From positions 1-64,000 of the forward strand of contig CAYMIN010000007.1 in NCBI GenBank assembly GCA_964390495.1: a stretch of DNA of 64,000 nucleotides, in the 5' to 3' direction. The notes under the pieces were generated by a model that was given only the letters and a program-made list of their open reading frames with translations, ran no database searches and was not told where the DNA came from. Positions 7,719-15,571 of the stretch are shown here, one piece after another. The stretch comes from UBA11051 sp964390495. GTDB lineage: Bacteria > Armatimonadota > Zipacnadia > Zipacnadales > UBA11051. The stretch's first letter is position 1; each line of letters starts with the position of its first letter. The translations under genes were made by a program, and so were the position numbers.

Positions 7719-9080
7719 TCAGGGCGCGCGGCGCTGGTTGGCAGGCGGAATGGCAAGCTGCAGACGATACTTGGTGACCGTGCGGCGGGCTAGCTCGAAG
7801 CCGCGACGCGCCAGCTCCTCCTGCAAGCTCCGGTCCGACAAGGGGGCCGACTTGTCCTCGGAATTGACCAGCCGGTGGATCATGCTCTTGGCCGGCAAGG
7901 CGTCATCGAAGAAAATATCAATCAGCTCCAGGCGGCCGTCAGGCATCAGCACGTACTTGTCCTTGGTGGCGCGGCAGACGGTGGCCTCGTGGTAGCCGAG
8001 AGTGGCGGCGATCTGCTTCTTGCTCAGGGGCTGCAGATGCGCCGGCCCCTTGAGGATGAAATCCTGCTGGTGGGCGACGATCGCCGCCATGACTTTGTAC
8101 ATAGTGCGATAGCGGCGGGTGAGGTTGTCTATGAACTGGCGGGCTCGGCGTACCAGGTGACGCGCCTCCTTGAGACGCTCATCACGGGTCCGCACGCTGT
8201 TGCTGCGGAGATCGTCGTCGAGGCGCTGATAGGCGGCGTTGACACGGATCGCCAGGCGCTCCGACTGCGGAATCGAGATGGTGATTTGGTCAGAAGGGCC
8301 GATGGCTAAAACAACATCGGGATAGGCATATTGCTGCTGCCCAGCACCATGCCAGAGGCACTGAAAGGCGCGGCCGGGATAGGGATAGAGGCGTTGGCGT
8401 ATGAAATCCAGGGCCCGCGTGAGCTGTGGCCGGGACAGGTTCGTGAGGCTTTTGAGCTCCTTTAGCCAGCTAGCACTAGCGCCGCCCGTCGGACTGGTGG
8501 ACGTGAGATAGGCCATGTTATCAATGATCGCCTCGACCCCCTCCGGGATTTGGCGGCTGTCAAACGCCTCCAGTTGCAGCCGCAGACACTCGCAGAGGTC
8601 GCGCGCGCCCAGCCCGTGCGGCGAAAGCTCGTGGATGGCCTCGAGAGCCAGCTCCACCAGCCGATAGTCAACCGCGAGCTGCTCGGCCGCCTCGTCAACG
8701 GTGATGGTGAGATAGCCGTCCTCGTTGATGGCCTCGATCAAAAACTCGGCGACGGGATAGTTGCTCTTGCCGTTCTGGGCCCGGAATTGCTGCTTGAGGT
8801 CGTCCTTGAGGGTGTAGTCGCCGGCGAGATTGGCCCAGGTGTCATAGGCATCGCTGGTGTCGTAGTTGACCGGAGCGCGGCTGAGGCGAGGTGCAGGCAT
8901 GTAATCAAGCGGCGGTAGGGTCTCATCATCCAGCTCCAGGGCGGGGTTCTCCTCCAACTCCTCCGTGACCCTTTCTTCGAGTTCGAGGACCGACAACTCC
9001 AATAGGGCACTTTGGGCGACAACCTGAGGCAGGACATTTGGTGAGACGGCGGGGGCGACTACTGCTTCCGTTCGTAACAT
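7719..9080 (-). CDS. rpoN: RNA polymerase sigma-54 factor RpoN
   Basis: 453 aa from the ATG at 9080. The activator-interacting region I is recognisable (LPQVVAQSALLELSVLELEERVTEELEENPALEL). The core-binding domain includes YLTITVDEAAEQLAV and LSPHGLGARDLCECLRLQL. The C-terminal HTH AATLGYHEATVCRATKDKYV and the RpoN box ARRTVTKYRLQL (consensus ARRTVAKYRE) contact the -12 and -24 elements. The start is chosen because GAAGGAGTG and GAGAGG precede it; an ATG at 9194 would add 38 unrelated residues. It lies upstream of the flgB operon, which carries a sigma-54-like promoter, so it probably serves flagellar transcription. Its own promoter appears to be sigma-28-like. Confidence 0.95.
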   Translation of the reverse strand: MLRTEAVVAPAVSPNVLPQVVAQSALLELSVLELEERVTEELEENPALELDDETLPPLDYMPAPRLSRAPVNYDTSDAYDTWANLAGDYTLKDDLKQQFRAQNGKSNYPVAEFLIEAINEDGYLTITVDEAAEQLAVDYRLVELALEAIHELSPHGLGARDLCECLRLQLEAFDSRQIPEGVEAIIDNMAYLTSTSPTGGASASWLKELKSLTNLSRPQLTRALDFIRQRLYPYPGRAFQCLWHGAGQQQYAYPDVVLAIGPSDQITISIPQSERLAIRVNAAYQRLDDDLRSNSVRTRDERLKEARHLVRRARQFIDNLTRRYRTMYKVMAAIVAHQQDFILKGPAHLQPLSKKQIAATLGYHEATVCRATKDKYVLMPDGRLELIDIFFDDALPAKSMIHRLVNSEDKSAPLSDRSLQEELARRGFELARRTVTKYRLQLAIPPANQRRAP

Positions 9081-9444
9081 TGCCTCTCGAGCACTCCTTC
9101 GAACCAGGAGTGTGAACCTGAAAAAGCCTGCGGCAAAAGGCCGAAGCTGGGGGCTTGTACCCCACCTGCTTCGCTCGGCGATCGGCAGTGGCATGCGTCG
9201 GCGGTTTCTAGTATCTATCGGCGCTGGGGCCAGCTAGCTTTAGAAACTTTTCTGCAAACTCTCTTCGAACTCAAGAACAGCATCAGCAGGGCCGAGATAA
9301 TAAGTGGCGATCACGCCCACTTGCATCCGCCGCGCAGAAGGCTCGGAGGCGGCAGGAGTCTGCCAGGGGAGCCGGAGCATCGGCCAGGGCCGGCAACTGC
9401 CGCCGTGATGGAGCACTAGGTGTGCGCGTAAGGAGACAGAGGCG
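9081..9444. other. Divergent rpoN-cheY intergenic region
   Basis: 364 nt between two divergent genes. Holds the rpoN ribosome-binding site and sigma-28-like promoter. Near cheY it is GC-rich, and I found no convincing -35/-10 or -24/-12 pair reading toward cheY. No ORF looks real. Confidence 0.5.
9215..9242 (-). promoter_or_regulatory. Sigma-28-like promoter for rpoN
   Basis: On the minus strand: TAAA, a 16-nt spacer, then GCCGATAG. The FliA/WhiG consensus is TAAA-N15-GCCGATAA, so 11 of 12 bases match with one extra spacer base. The same octamer and spacing occur before the sigma-54 activator gene at 20426-20453. The predicted start is near 9207, about 127 nt before the preferred rpoN start. 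Confidence 0.5.
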
Positions 9445-9813
9445 ATGTCTGTCAAGATACTCACTGTTGATGACGCAATCTACATGCGGACAATGCTGAA
9501 GAATATCCTCAACGGCGAAGGCTACGAGATCTGCGAGGCCGGCGACGGCGAGGCGGGGATTGCCGCGTACGAGGCCGAACAGCCCGACCTGGTGCTGATG
9601 GATATCACCATGCCCGGGATGGATGGCATCACTGCGACCAAAACGATACTGGAGAACCACCCAGCGGCGAAGGTGGTAATCTGCTCGGCCCTGGGGCAAC
9701 AGCAGTTGGTGCTGGATGCCGTCAAGGCCGGCGCCAGCGAATATGTGGTCAAGCCCTTTGAGGCCGATGAAGTCCTGGCGGTGGTCAAGCGGGTGCTGGC
9801 ACAAGCGGCCTGA
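9445..9813 (+). CDS. cheY: CheY-like single-domain response regulator
   Basis: 122 aa, a receiver domain and nothing else. Acid pocket D9 and D10, phospho-acceptor D53 (LVLMDITMPGMDG), switch S81 (VVICSALG), Y100 and K103 (YVVKPF) are all in place. CheY-P binds FliM and FliN at the C ring to change rotation. It sits just before cheX, fliG and fliM, a switch-module context that supports a motor role; no cheA is in the window. AAGGAG lies 11 nt upstream of the ATG. Which kinase feeds it cannot be told from here. Confidence 0.9.
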   Translation: MSVKILTVDDAIYMRTMLKNILNGEGYEICEAGDGEAGIAAYEAEQPDLVLMDITMPGMDGITATKTILENHPAAKVVICSALGQQQLVLDAVKAGASEYVVKPFEADEVLAVVKRVLAQAA

Positions 9814-9851
9814 GGCGCCGAGAAGAGAATCGGGCTGGCCTCACGGCAACA

Positions 9852-9910
9852 GCAACGGCTGGGCCGGATTCTCGGCCTTCGACACGCTCAGCCCTGGTAT
9901 GCGGCCCCTC
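9852..9910 (-). repeat. GGGGCCGCAT...CCGGCCCAGCC repeat
   Basis: An inverted copy of the element also found at 20281-20342 and 56144-56204: CGGCTGGGCCGGATTCTCGG, then a GCCTTCGACACGCTCAG arm related to the TGAGCTTGTCGAAGGC hairpin, then ATGCGGCCCCTC. Intergenic in all three places. Confidence 0.6.
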
Positions 9911-9961
9911 TCCGAACGATGCGGTCAGGCCCGTCAACAAGGCCACATTCCCCTCGACGAT

Positions 9962-9977
9962 TGGCACCTAAATTGCT
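9962..9977 (+). promoter_or_regulatory. Sigma-54-like promoter for cheX-fliG-fliM
   Basis: TGGCACCTAAATTGCT: TGGCAC, then TTGCT at the exact -12 spacing (GG-N10-GC); only one conserved base differs from TGGCACG-N4-TTGCW. The predicted start is near 9988, about 150 nt before cheX. Confidence 0.7.
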
Positions 9978-9994
9978 GTGACCACAGCCGATAG
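9969..9994 (+). promoter_or_regulatory. Sigma-28-like element overlapping the sigma-54 site
   Basis: TAAA inside the sigma-54 site is followed 14 nt later by GCCGATAG, the same octamer as before rpoN and the NtrC-type gene. Spacing is one to two bases short, so use as a second promoter is uncertain. Confidence 0.3.
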
Positions 9995-10137
9995 ACAAGC
10001 CCAATACCGCCGGCCTATGGCGGCAACCGTCGCCCGGGCGCTGACACGCCAACGCCAGCGCATGCTCCGTGCTGGACGTGCTGCAGGCCCTGAGGTCTGC
10101 GCAGGGTCGGCTAGGGCGTCTCAAGGAGGTCGGCCCG

Positions 10138-10608
10138 GTGGAAGTCAAGTTCATTGACCCGTTCGTGCGCGCCGCCTTTACCGTGCTGTCCCAGGTTGTC
10201 AATGCCTCCCCGGAGCGGGGACAGTTGCGGCTGCGCAGCGGCAATACCTTCACCTCCCAGGAGCTGACGGCGGTGCTGGGGGTCAACGGCATGGCCGAGG
10301 GCGTGGCGCTCTACGGGCTGTCCGATGTGACCGCGACGAAAATCGCCGGCGTGATGCTGGGCCAGGACGTGGAAGAGATTGACGAACTGGCTTCCAGTGC
10401 CTTGAGCGAGCTCGCCAACATGATAACCGGCAATGCGACTACCTATCTGGAGAAAAGCGGCTACCAGTGCGACATCACCCCGCCCTCGCTGATTCACGGC
10501 ACCGGTGTGCAGATTACCACTGTCTGTCCGGCGCTGGTAGTGCCGGTGGCCACGCAGTTCGGGAAGCTTGAGATCAATGTGGCACTGCTGGCCGCCTCCA
10601 AGCAGTAG
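10138..10608 (+). CDS. cheX: CheY-P phosphatase CheX
   Basis: 156 aa from the GTG at 10138, which has AAGGAGG 8 nt upstream; longer frames lack such a site. Residues about 80-100 read ALSELANMITGNA, the CheX/CheC active-site helix with the E-x-x-N pair that inserts beside the CheY aspartyl phosphate. The ITPPSLIHGTG and C-terminal FGKLEINVAL strands are typical of CheX. It removes phosphate from CheY, resetting the switch signal, and is placed between cheY and fliG. No cheC or cheD is nearby. Confidence 0.88.
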   Translation: MEVKFIDPFVRAAFTVLSQVVNASPERGQLRLRSGNTFTSQELTAVLGVNGMAEGVALYGLSDVTATKIAGVMLGQDVEEIDELASSALSELANMITGNATTYLEKSGYQCDITPPSLIHGTGVQITTVCPALVVPVATQFGKLEINVALLAASKQ

Positions 10609-10709
10609 TAGAGGCGGGCCGGAGGTTCTTGAAGGTCTGAGACATCAAGGCCCTCAGTGGTCTCCAGGAGACGAGAAGGCTTCGCGCCGCTTGCCCAGAG
10701 GTGAAGCAG

Positions 10710-11714
10710 GTGTCCGACGGGCCGATAAATAAGCTCCCGAACATCCGCAAGGCCGCGGTGATAATCGCCTCGCTGGGGACCGAACTCGCCAGCCAGGTCT
10801 GCAGCCACCTGGATGAGGCGCTGGTGCGAGCGATCGCCGATGAGGTAGCCCGCCTGGACGCGATCAATGCCGAGGAATACAGCGCAGTGCTGCGGGAGTT
10901 CTCGGCCTCGTGTTTGCAGACCGAGCAGATCGGCGGCATTGACATGGCCCAGGAGATCCTCAACAACACTCTCGGGACCAGCCACGGCAGTGACCTGCTG
11001 ATGCGCGACGGCGACGGGTTGGAACGGCTGCGGCAGATGGCCGATATGGAGCCACATCTCATCGCCCGGCGTCTGGAGGTGGAGCTACCGCAAACCGCGG
11101 CGGTGCTGTTAAGCCAGCTTGCGGCGGCTAAGGCCGCGGCGGTGGTGCAGAACATGCCGGAAAAGCGGCGCGGGGAGATTCTGGCGCGGACGGCGACCCT
11201 CCAGCCACTGGCTCCCGGCGCGCTGCAGGCTTTGGCTACGGGCCTGGAAGAGATGTTCGTTCCCGAGAACAGCCAGAGTCATAATAACCCCGACAATACC
11301 TTCTCCTTCCTGCTCGACATCATGACCAACAGCGACCGGCAGACCCAGCAGAGCCTGCTGGATGACCTGCGGGAGCGCGCTCCCGAGCTCGCCGCCCGCA
11401 TCGAGCAAAGCCTGTTCACCTTCGAAGACCTCCTGAAGCTGCCCGACCGCACCCTCCAGACGGTGCTGCGCGCGGTCGAGACCCAGACCCTGGCCCTGGC
11501 TCTCAAAGGCCTCGATGAACAAAGCAAAGCACGGGTCACGGAGAACCTGTCCGAGCGCGCCACTCAGGCGCTTGAGGAGGACCTCGAGGCACTAGGGCCG
11601 GTGCGCGTTTCCGATGTCGAAAACGCCCGGGCGCAGCTTGCCGCCCAGGCCCGCGCTCTCGAAGAGGCCGGCGATATCACCATAGATTACGAAGACGTCA
11701 CCTATATCGAATAG
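10710..11714 (+). CDS. fliG: Flagellar motor switch protein FliG
   Basis: 334 aa from GTG 10710 (AGAGGTG at 10697-10703; a GTG at 10701 is the alternative). The N-domain begins KLPNIRKAAVIIASLGTELASQV, the usual FliG opening. The middle holds VELPQTAAVLLSQLAAAKAAAVVQNMPEKRRGEI with the ARM-like repeats that bind FliM. The C-domain has FTFEDLLKLPDRTLQTVLRAVETQTLALALKGL and ERATQALEEDLEALGPVRVSDVE, with the charged torque helix. FliG joins the MS ring to MotA. The gene is usually between fliF and fliH; here it travels with cheX and fliM on the opposite strand. Confidence 0.95.
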   Translation: MSDGPINKLPNIRKAAVIIASLGTELASQVCSHLDEALVRAIADEVARLDAINAEEYSAVLREFSASCLQTEQIGGIDMAQEILNNTLGTSHGSDLLMRDGDGLERLRQMADMEPHLIARRLEVELPQTAAVLLSQLAAAKAAAVVQNMPEKRRGEILARTATLQPLAPGALQALATGLEEMFVPENSQSHNNPDNTFSFLLDIMTNSDRQTQQSLLDDLRERAPELAARIEQSLFTFEDLLKLPDRTLQTVLRAVETQTLALALKGLDEQSKARVTENLSERATQALEEDLEALGPVRVSDVENARAQLAAQARALEEAGDITIDYEDVTYIE

Positions 11715-11750
11715 CGCCAAGCCAACTAGTCTAGTGTGGGACGTGAGCCG

Positions 11751-12722
11751 ATGAGCGACGAGCCGCTGATTACCCAGGAAGAACTCGATGCTCTGGCCGG
11801 CTCCATGAATATCGCTCAAGCGCAGGTGGGCATGGGCGAGCCGGCCGAGGTCGCGCTGTACGATTTTCGCGATGCCACCAAGTTCTCGCCGGACCAGCTC
11901 CACGAGCTGCGCGACCGCTGCGCGGTGCTCGCCAATGTGCTCTCCCGCACCCTGAGCGCGTACCTGAATGCACCGCTGAGCGTGGTTTTCGAGGGCCTCG
12001 ACCACCCCAGCTTTGACCAGTACCTGCGCGGCCTACCACCCAACCCCATTATCGCCATCTTCACTTTGGCTCCGCACTCGCCTGCCGCCGTCTGGCAAAT
12101 GGACCCGGCCATCGTCCTGCCACTTCTGGATACCATGCTGGGCGCCTCGGCCCTCTCCCCCACTCCGCCTTCGCACCAACTGACCCCGATTGAGTCGGCG
12201 CTTCTGACCCGGCTGTTCGACGAAATCCTCCACACCTGGACCCTCACCTGGCCGGCGCTGGCCCAGTTCAACCCCAGCGTTGACGCCCTGGTCACGACCC
12301 TCGCCAGCCTCGACATCAGCTCGCAGGCTCAAAACATTATCCACGCCACCTTTCGGCTTGCGCTGGGCGAGGTCTCCGCCCCGGCTAACCTGGCATTGCC
12401 TCAGAGCTCGCTGCAGCGGCTGCTGCGCCGGAGCAGTGATGCCGATGCGGATACGCCTCAGCCCTCTGCCCTATCCCTACGCGGTCCGGTATCGCATCAC
12501 GCCGTCAAGTCGGTGTTGCCGGTGGTGGCCGAGCTGACGCGCCTCCGGCTGCCGCTGCGCTACCTGTCGAACCTGAAACCCGGCGACCTCATCCCGCTCC
12601 AGACCCACCCCGCCCAGCCGCTGACCATCAGCATCGCCGGGACTCCCAAGCTGCAAGCCGAGCCGGGCCGCTACATGGCGCATCTGGCCGCGCGGATCAT
12701 CGGCCCGCTGTCCGTCTCTTAG
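11751..12722 (+). CDS. fliM: Flagellar motor switch protein FliM
   Basis: 323 aa from ATG 11751. The N-terminal LITQEELDALAG is the CheY-P-binding EIDALL-type motif. The middle CheC-like domain (YDFRDATKFSPDQLHELRDRCAVLANVLSRTLSAYL) is typical, and the C-terminal 75 residues (VVAELTRLRLPLRYLSNLKPGDLIPLQ) are the SpoA/FliN-like C-ring fold. FliM forms the middle of the C ring and receives CheY-P. It follows fliG by 36 nt. A GTG at 11736 would add five residues. Confidence 0.93.
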   Translation: MSDEPLITQEELDALAGSMNIAQAQVGMGEPAEVALYDFRDATKFSPDQLHELRDRCAVLANVLSRTLSAYLNAPLSVVFEGLDHPSFDQYLRGLPPNPIIAIFTLAPHSPAAVWQMDPAIVLPLLDTMLGASALSPTPPSHQLTPIESALLTRLFDEILHTWTLTWPALAQFNPSVDALVTTLASLDISSQAQNIIHATFRLALGEVSAPANLALPQSSLQRLLRRSSDADADTPQPSALSLRGPVSHHAVKSVLPVVAELTRLRLPLRYLSNLKPGDLIPLQTHPAQPLTISIAGTPKLQAEPGRYMAHLAARIIGPLSVS

Positions 12723-13093
12723 CGCGCTGGTTTTCTTAGCGCCCGCCGCCGTTATACCTCTATTCCTTTTTCCTGTTTGCCCTTTTTACCTCTTTCCCGT
12801 AATACCGTTACCCGGCACAAATGGCCTTACTTGATGCCATTAGCTTTGCACAGCCAAAACCCTCACCGCCGCAGCGCAGCTTAGAAAGCGCAGCCGCCCA
12901 CGGCTGTTTTACGGTTTTACGGCTTTACCGCATCACCGCCAAGTAATATCGAGACCCCTTGGACATCGGCGCAATACTGCTATGCCGTAATACTGTTTTA
13001 CTGCCAGACCGTGAGAAGTCTTTACTTTCTTGCGGCGATGCGGTACACTTCCAGCGAATACGACCCGACCGGCGCGGGGCGGAGGAAAGCGAT
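12723..13093. promoter_or_regulatory. Putative partition/iteron-like region upstream of parA
   Basis: A 371-nt AT-richer gap, unusual for the window. TTTTACGG occurs twice in direct tandem, then CTTTACCG (12907-12930). CCGTAATAC occurs at 12797-12805 and 12985-12993, each followed by a GTTAC- or GTTTTAC-type half. Ribbon-helix-helix centromere-binding proteins bind arrays of 7-8 bp repeats in front of their own parA, and the second gene here is of that type. Iterons for the truncated replication gene are the alternative. Binding is inferred. Confidence 0.4.
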
Positions 13094-13864
13094 ATGCCGC
13101 GAATCATCGCCGTCGCGAATCAAAAAGGCGGAGTAGGCAAGACCAGCATGGCCGTCAACCTAGGGGCGGCGCTGGCTGAAACCGGGGCGAAAGTCCTGCT
13201 GGTGGACCTCGACCCTCGGGCCGATCTGTCCGGTTATCTAGGCGTCAGCCTGCCGGCGGAGGCCAGCAGTGTATATGACGCGCTGTTTGACGCAAGCGTG
13301 CCCCTGGCGGAGGTGGTCGTCGCGACGTCGGCGCCGAACCTGGAGCTGGCGCCGGCGACGATTGACCTGGCCGGGGGGGAAATGGTGATGATGCAGCGGC
13401 CGGCCGAGCAACGCCATACGGTGGTCGCCGATGCGCTGAAATCGCTCAAGAGCGCGCATGATTACGTGATCATGGACAGCCCGCCGGGGCTGCAGCTTCT
13501 CGCGATTGCGGCCCTGGTAGCCGCTGATGAAGTGCTGGTGCCGCAGCAGTGCTCATTCCTGGCCCTGCACGGGCTGCGGCAGTTGGCGCAGAGCGTGGAG
13601 CGGGTCCAGCAGGACCTGAACCCGAAGCTGCGCATCTGCGGGATCGTGATGACGATGCAGGACCGCCGCACTATTCACAACCGCCAGGTGATAGAGATGG
13701 TGCGAGAGGGCTTCGGCGACCTAGTGATGGATACCGTAATCCCGACCACGGTCCGGATGCAGGAGGCCGCTGCGGCCGGGGAGCCGATCACCGCCTACGA
13801 CCCCTCAGGAGCGGCGGCTGTGGCATATCGCGAACTGGCAAAGGAGGTCATCGCCCGTGCCTAA
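13094..13864 (+). CDS. parA: ParA/Soj-type partition ATPase
   Basis: 256 aa from ATG 13094, with GGAGG 8 nt upstream. Opens MPRIIAVANQKGGVGKTSMAVNLGAALAE: a deviant Walker A (KGGVGKT) with the signature lysine. Switch I region VDLDPRADLSGYLG and Walker B DYVIMDSPPG follow. It is a dimerising, DNA-binding ATPase that moves DNA or protein cargo over the nucleoid. The lack of an N-terminal DNA-binding domain makes it the short type. MinD- or FlhG-like function was considered because of the flagellar setting, but the overlapping partner gene (8 nt shared) and the downstream replication gene point to plasmid-style partition. Confidence 0.88.
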   Translation: MPRIIAVANQKGGVGKTSMAVNLGAALAETGAKVLLVDLDPRADLSGYLGVSLPAEASSVYDALFDASVPLAEVVVATSAPNLELAPATIDLAGGEMVMMQRPAEQRHTVVADALKSLKSAHDYVIMDSPPGLQLLAIAALVAADEVLVPQQCSFLALHGLRQLAQSVERVQQDLNPKLRICGIVMTMQDRRTIHNRQVIEMVREGFGDLVMDTVIPTTVRMQEAAAAGEPITAYDPSGAAAVAYRELAKEVIARA

Positions 13865-14333
13865 GAAACCCAAGCTGCCCGGTGCCGCTGATTTCTTCAA
13901 AGCTACCGCCGAGGCCGACAGCGAGGCCGCAGCCAAGCAAACGCGCAAGGCCGCAAGCGATGGGGCAGAGGAGGCGACCGCTGCCGAGGCGACACCAGCC
14001 AACGCCGAACCTGCAGCCGAGGCAACCCGGCCGGATATATCGGGAAGCGTGCCGCACGGCTTGAGCGCCCAGCAGATCCAGGTGGCTCAGACAGCCAGTC
14101 CGGCGCGTTCCCTGGCGCAGCCGGCGACCGAGAAAGTCACCTTCTACATCCCCCCGCAGATGCTGCAGCAACTCGAGGTCTGCCGCGTGCGGCTGCTGAC
14201 CGAGCAGGGCCTGAAAGCGAACCGCTCGCAGATCGCGCAGGCGGCGATAGCCCTGACTGTGAATGACCCACCGCTGATCGGGGAGACGCTGGTGCAACTG
14301 GCGCAGGTATGGGGGGAAGCGGCGGAGGAATAG
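13857..14333 (+). CDS. Ribbon-helix-helix DNA-binding protein, probable ParA partner
   Basis: 158 aa. GTG start overlapping the parA stop, with AAAGGAGG upstream. The first 90 residues are low-complexity Ala, Glu and Lys, likely disordered, as in ParG-like partners whose flexible arms stimulate ParA. Residues about 97-140 read EKVTFYIPPQMLQQLEVCRVRLLTEQGLKANRSQIAQAAIAL: a beta strand then two helices, the ribbon-helix-helix pattern. Expected to dimerise, bind repeats upstream of parA and regulate its own operon. No ParB-type HTH or nuclease motif is present. The precise family is not certain. Confidence 0.65.
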   Translation: MPKKPKLPGAADFFKATAEADSEAAAKQTRKAASDGAEEATAAEATPANAEPAAEATRPDISGSVPHGLSAQQIQVAQTASPARSLAQPATEKVTFYIPPQMLQQLEVCRVRLLTEQGLKANRSQIAQAAIALTVNDPPLIGETLVQLAQVWGEAAEE

Positions 14334-14438
14334 AGGTCGGGGACACCAGCGCGGTTCGGGTGCAGAGCTTGCGCGCCGGGTAAGAGGCCTTCGGCTCCGA
14401 TACTGTTCCACAACTTCCGCGCGGGGAATATCAAGCAA

Positions 14439-15407
14439 TTGGACACCGGCATCTACTTCTCGCTGAGCACACCGCTGGCGCGCCGCTTGTTCAGGTATCT
14501 GGACAAGCAGCGCTATGACGCCAAGGCGACCTACCGCATGGGGCTTACCAAGCTGGCCTTCGAGAAGCTCGGTATGAGCCGCAACTACTACCCCTCGCAG
14601 ATCAAGCGGGAGCTGCAACCCGCCCATGATGAACTGATTGACAAGAGCTTTCTGCGCAAAGTCAGCTACTACCGCCCGCAACGTCCCGGCGCTGAAGAAC
14701 TGGTCCTCTATACCTTCGCCCCACGGCAGCGCCCTGGGCACGGCCCCGTCGTCGAGTTGGCTGCGGTCGAAGGCGACGACCTCTACGCGCGGCTGGTGGC
14801 TCTAGGGATTACCGAGGCGGTGGCCAGGCAGCTCATCGTCAACTACGCCGCGCACCATATCAACCGCTGGGTGAGCTACTGCGAGTACAAGCTCGCGCAG
14901 GGCTGGCTGCCGCACGAAAGCCCGGCGGCATGGACGGTAGCTGCGATCCGCTCGCGCGACTGGCAGATCCCGGAGTGGTTCAAGACCGCAGACGAAAGCG
15001 AACGCCAGGCGGCGGAACTGGTCGAGCAGATCAGCGCGGAAGTGGCAGCCCAGCGCGAGGCCGAGCACCAGCAGTACCGCCACATCCGCGCGGCCATTGA
15101 AACCGAACTGGGAATAGGGGAGGGCACGAAACACATCTGGGAGCACACCCGGCAGAGGCTGGAAGAATGCGGCGAGATGTCGCCGGCTCTGCTCTCCACC
15201 TACCTGCTGCCGATCCGAGGCAAAACTGCCACCCTGGTAACGCCGGTGCCGTTCTTTTGCCGGTACATTCAGCGCAGCCTGCCGCTGATAGGGGACTTGC
15301 TGCGCGAGGTCAGCGGTAAGGACGAGCTTAGTGTGCAGGTAGCCTGCCAGGAGAACCTCGGCCCACCCCACCAGGGCCGCCTCGATTTGACTGCAGAAAA
15401 GAACTGA
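14439..15407 (+). pseudogene. Plasmid-type replication initiator A (RPA), N-terminally truncated
   Basis: 322 aa open from TTG 14439, and the frame stays open back to 14334 with recognisable family sequence (ILFHNFRAGNIKQLD) but no ATG, GTG or TTG. RPA-type initiators have this F-x-x-G-x-I/V-K-x-LD...YxxL...LARRLFRYLDKQRYD block about 150-200 residues in, after a first winged-helix domain which is absent here. Also typical are SRNYYPSQIKRELQPAHDELI and, further on, ARLVALGITEAVARQLIVNYAAHHI with AAWTVAAIRSRDWQIPEWF. So either the 5' half was lost or this part is expressed alone. It follows parA and the RHH gene, as replication genes do on plasmids. Confidence 0.55.
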
Positions 15408-15419
15408 GCGGAGGCAGTC

Positions 15420-15557
15420 ATGATGTGCAAGCGCGCTGACGACGAAATGGATGGCTTCCAACGACTGACTATCGAGGTGTTGCAGGACACATGGGACAAC
15501 GAGGAGGATGCAATCTACGATAACTGGCGGCAGGCGTATGGACTTGAGTCAGCGTAA
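15420..15557 (+). CDS. Small acidic protein, antitoxin-like tail
   Basis: 45 aa. ATG at 15420 with GGAGG 6 nt upstream and stop TAA at 15555. The protein is acidic, with LTIEVLQDTWDNEEDAIYDNW in its second half. A W-D-N-E-E-D-x-x-Y-D string is common at the end of small antitoxin-like proteins that accompany RelE- or PIN-type toxins, but no toxin gene follows; the next gene is a SIMPL protein. It begins 12 nt after the replication gene stop, so it belongs to the plasmid-like island. Function unknown. Confidence 0.5.
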   Translation: MMCKRADDEMDGFQRLTIEVLQDTWDNEEDAIYDNWRQAYGLESA

Positions 15558-15571
15558 TATGCTAGGAGCTT

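Noticed and set aside
13094..13864. ParA-family gene as the flagellar regulator FlhG/MinD
   Set aside because: It overlaps a ribbon-helix-helix gene and precedes a replication-initiator fragment. It lacks the FlhG N-terminal FlhF-activating motif and a C-terminal membrane-targeting helix, and no flhF is nearby.
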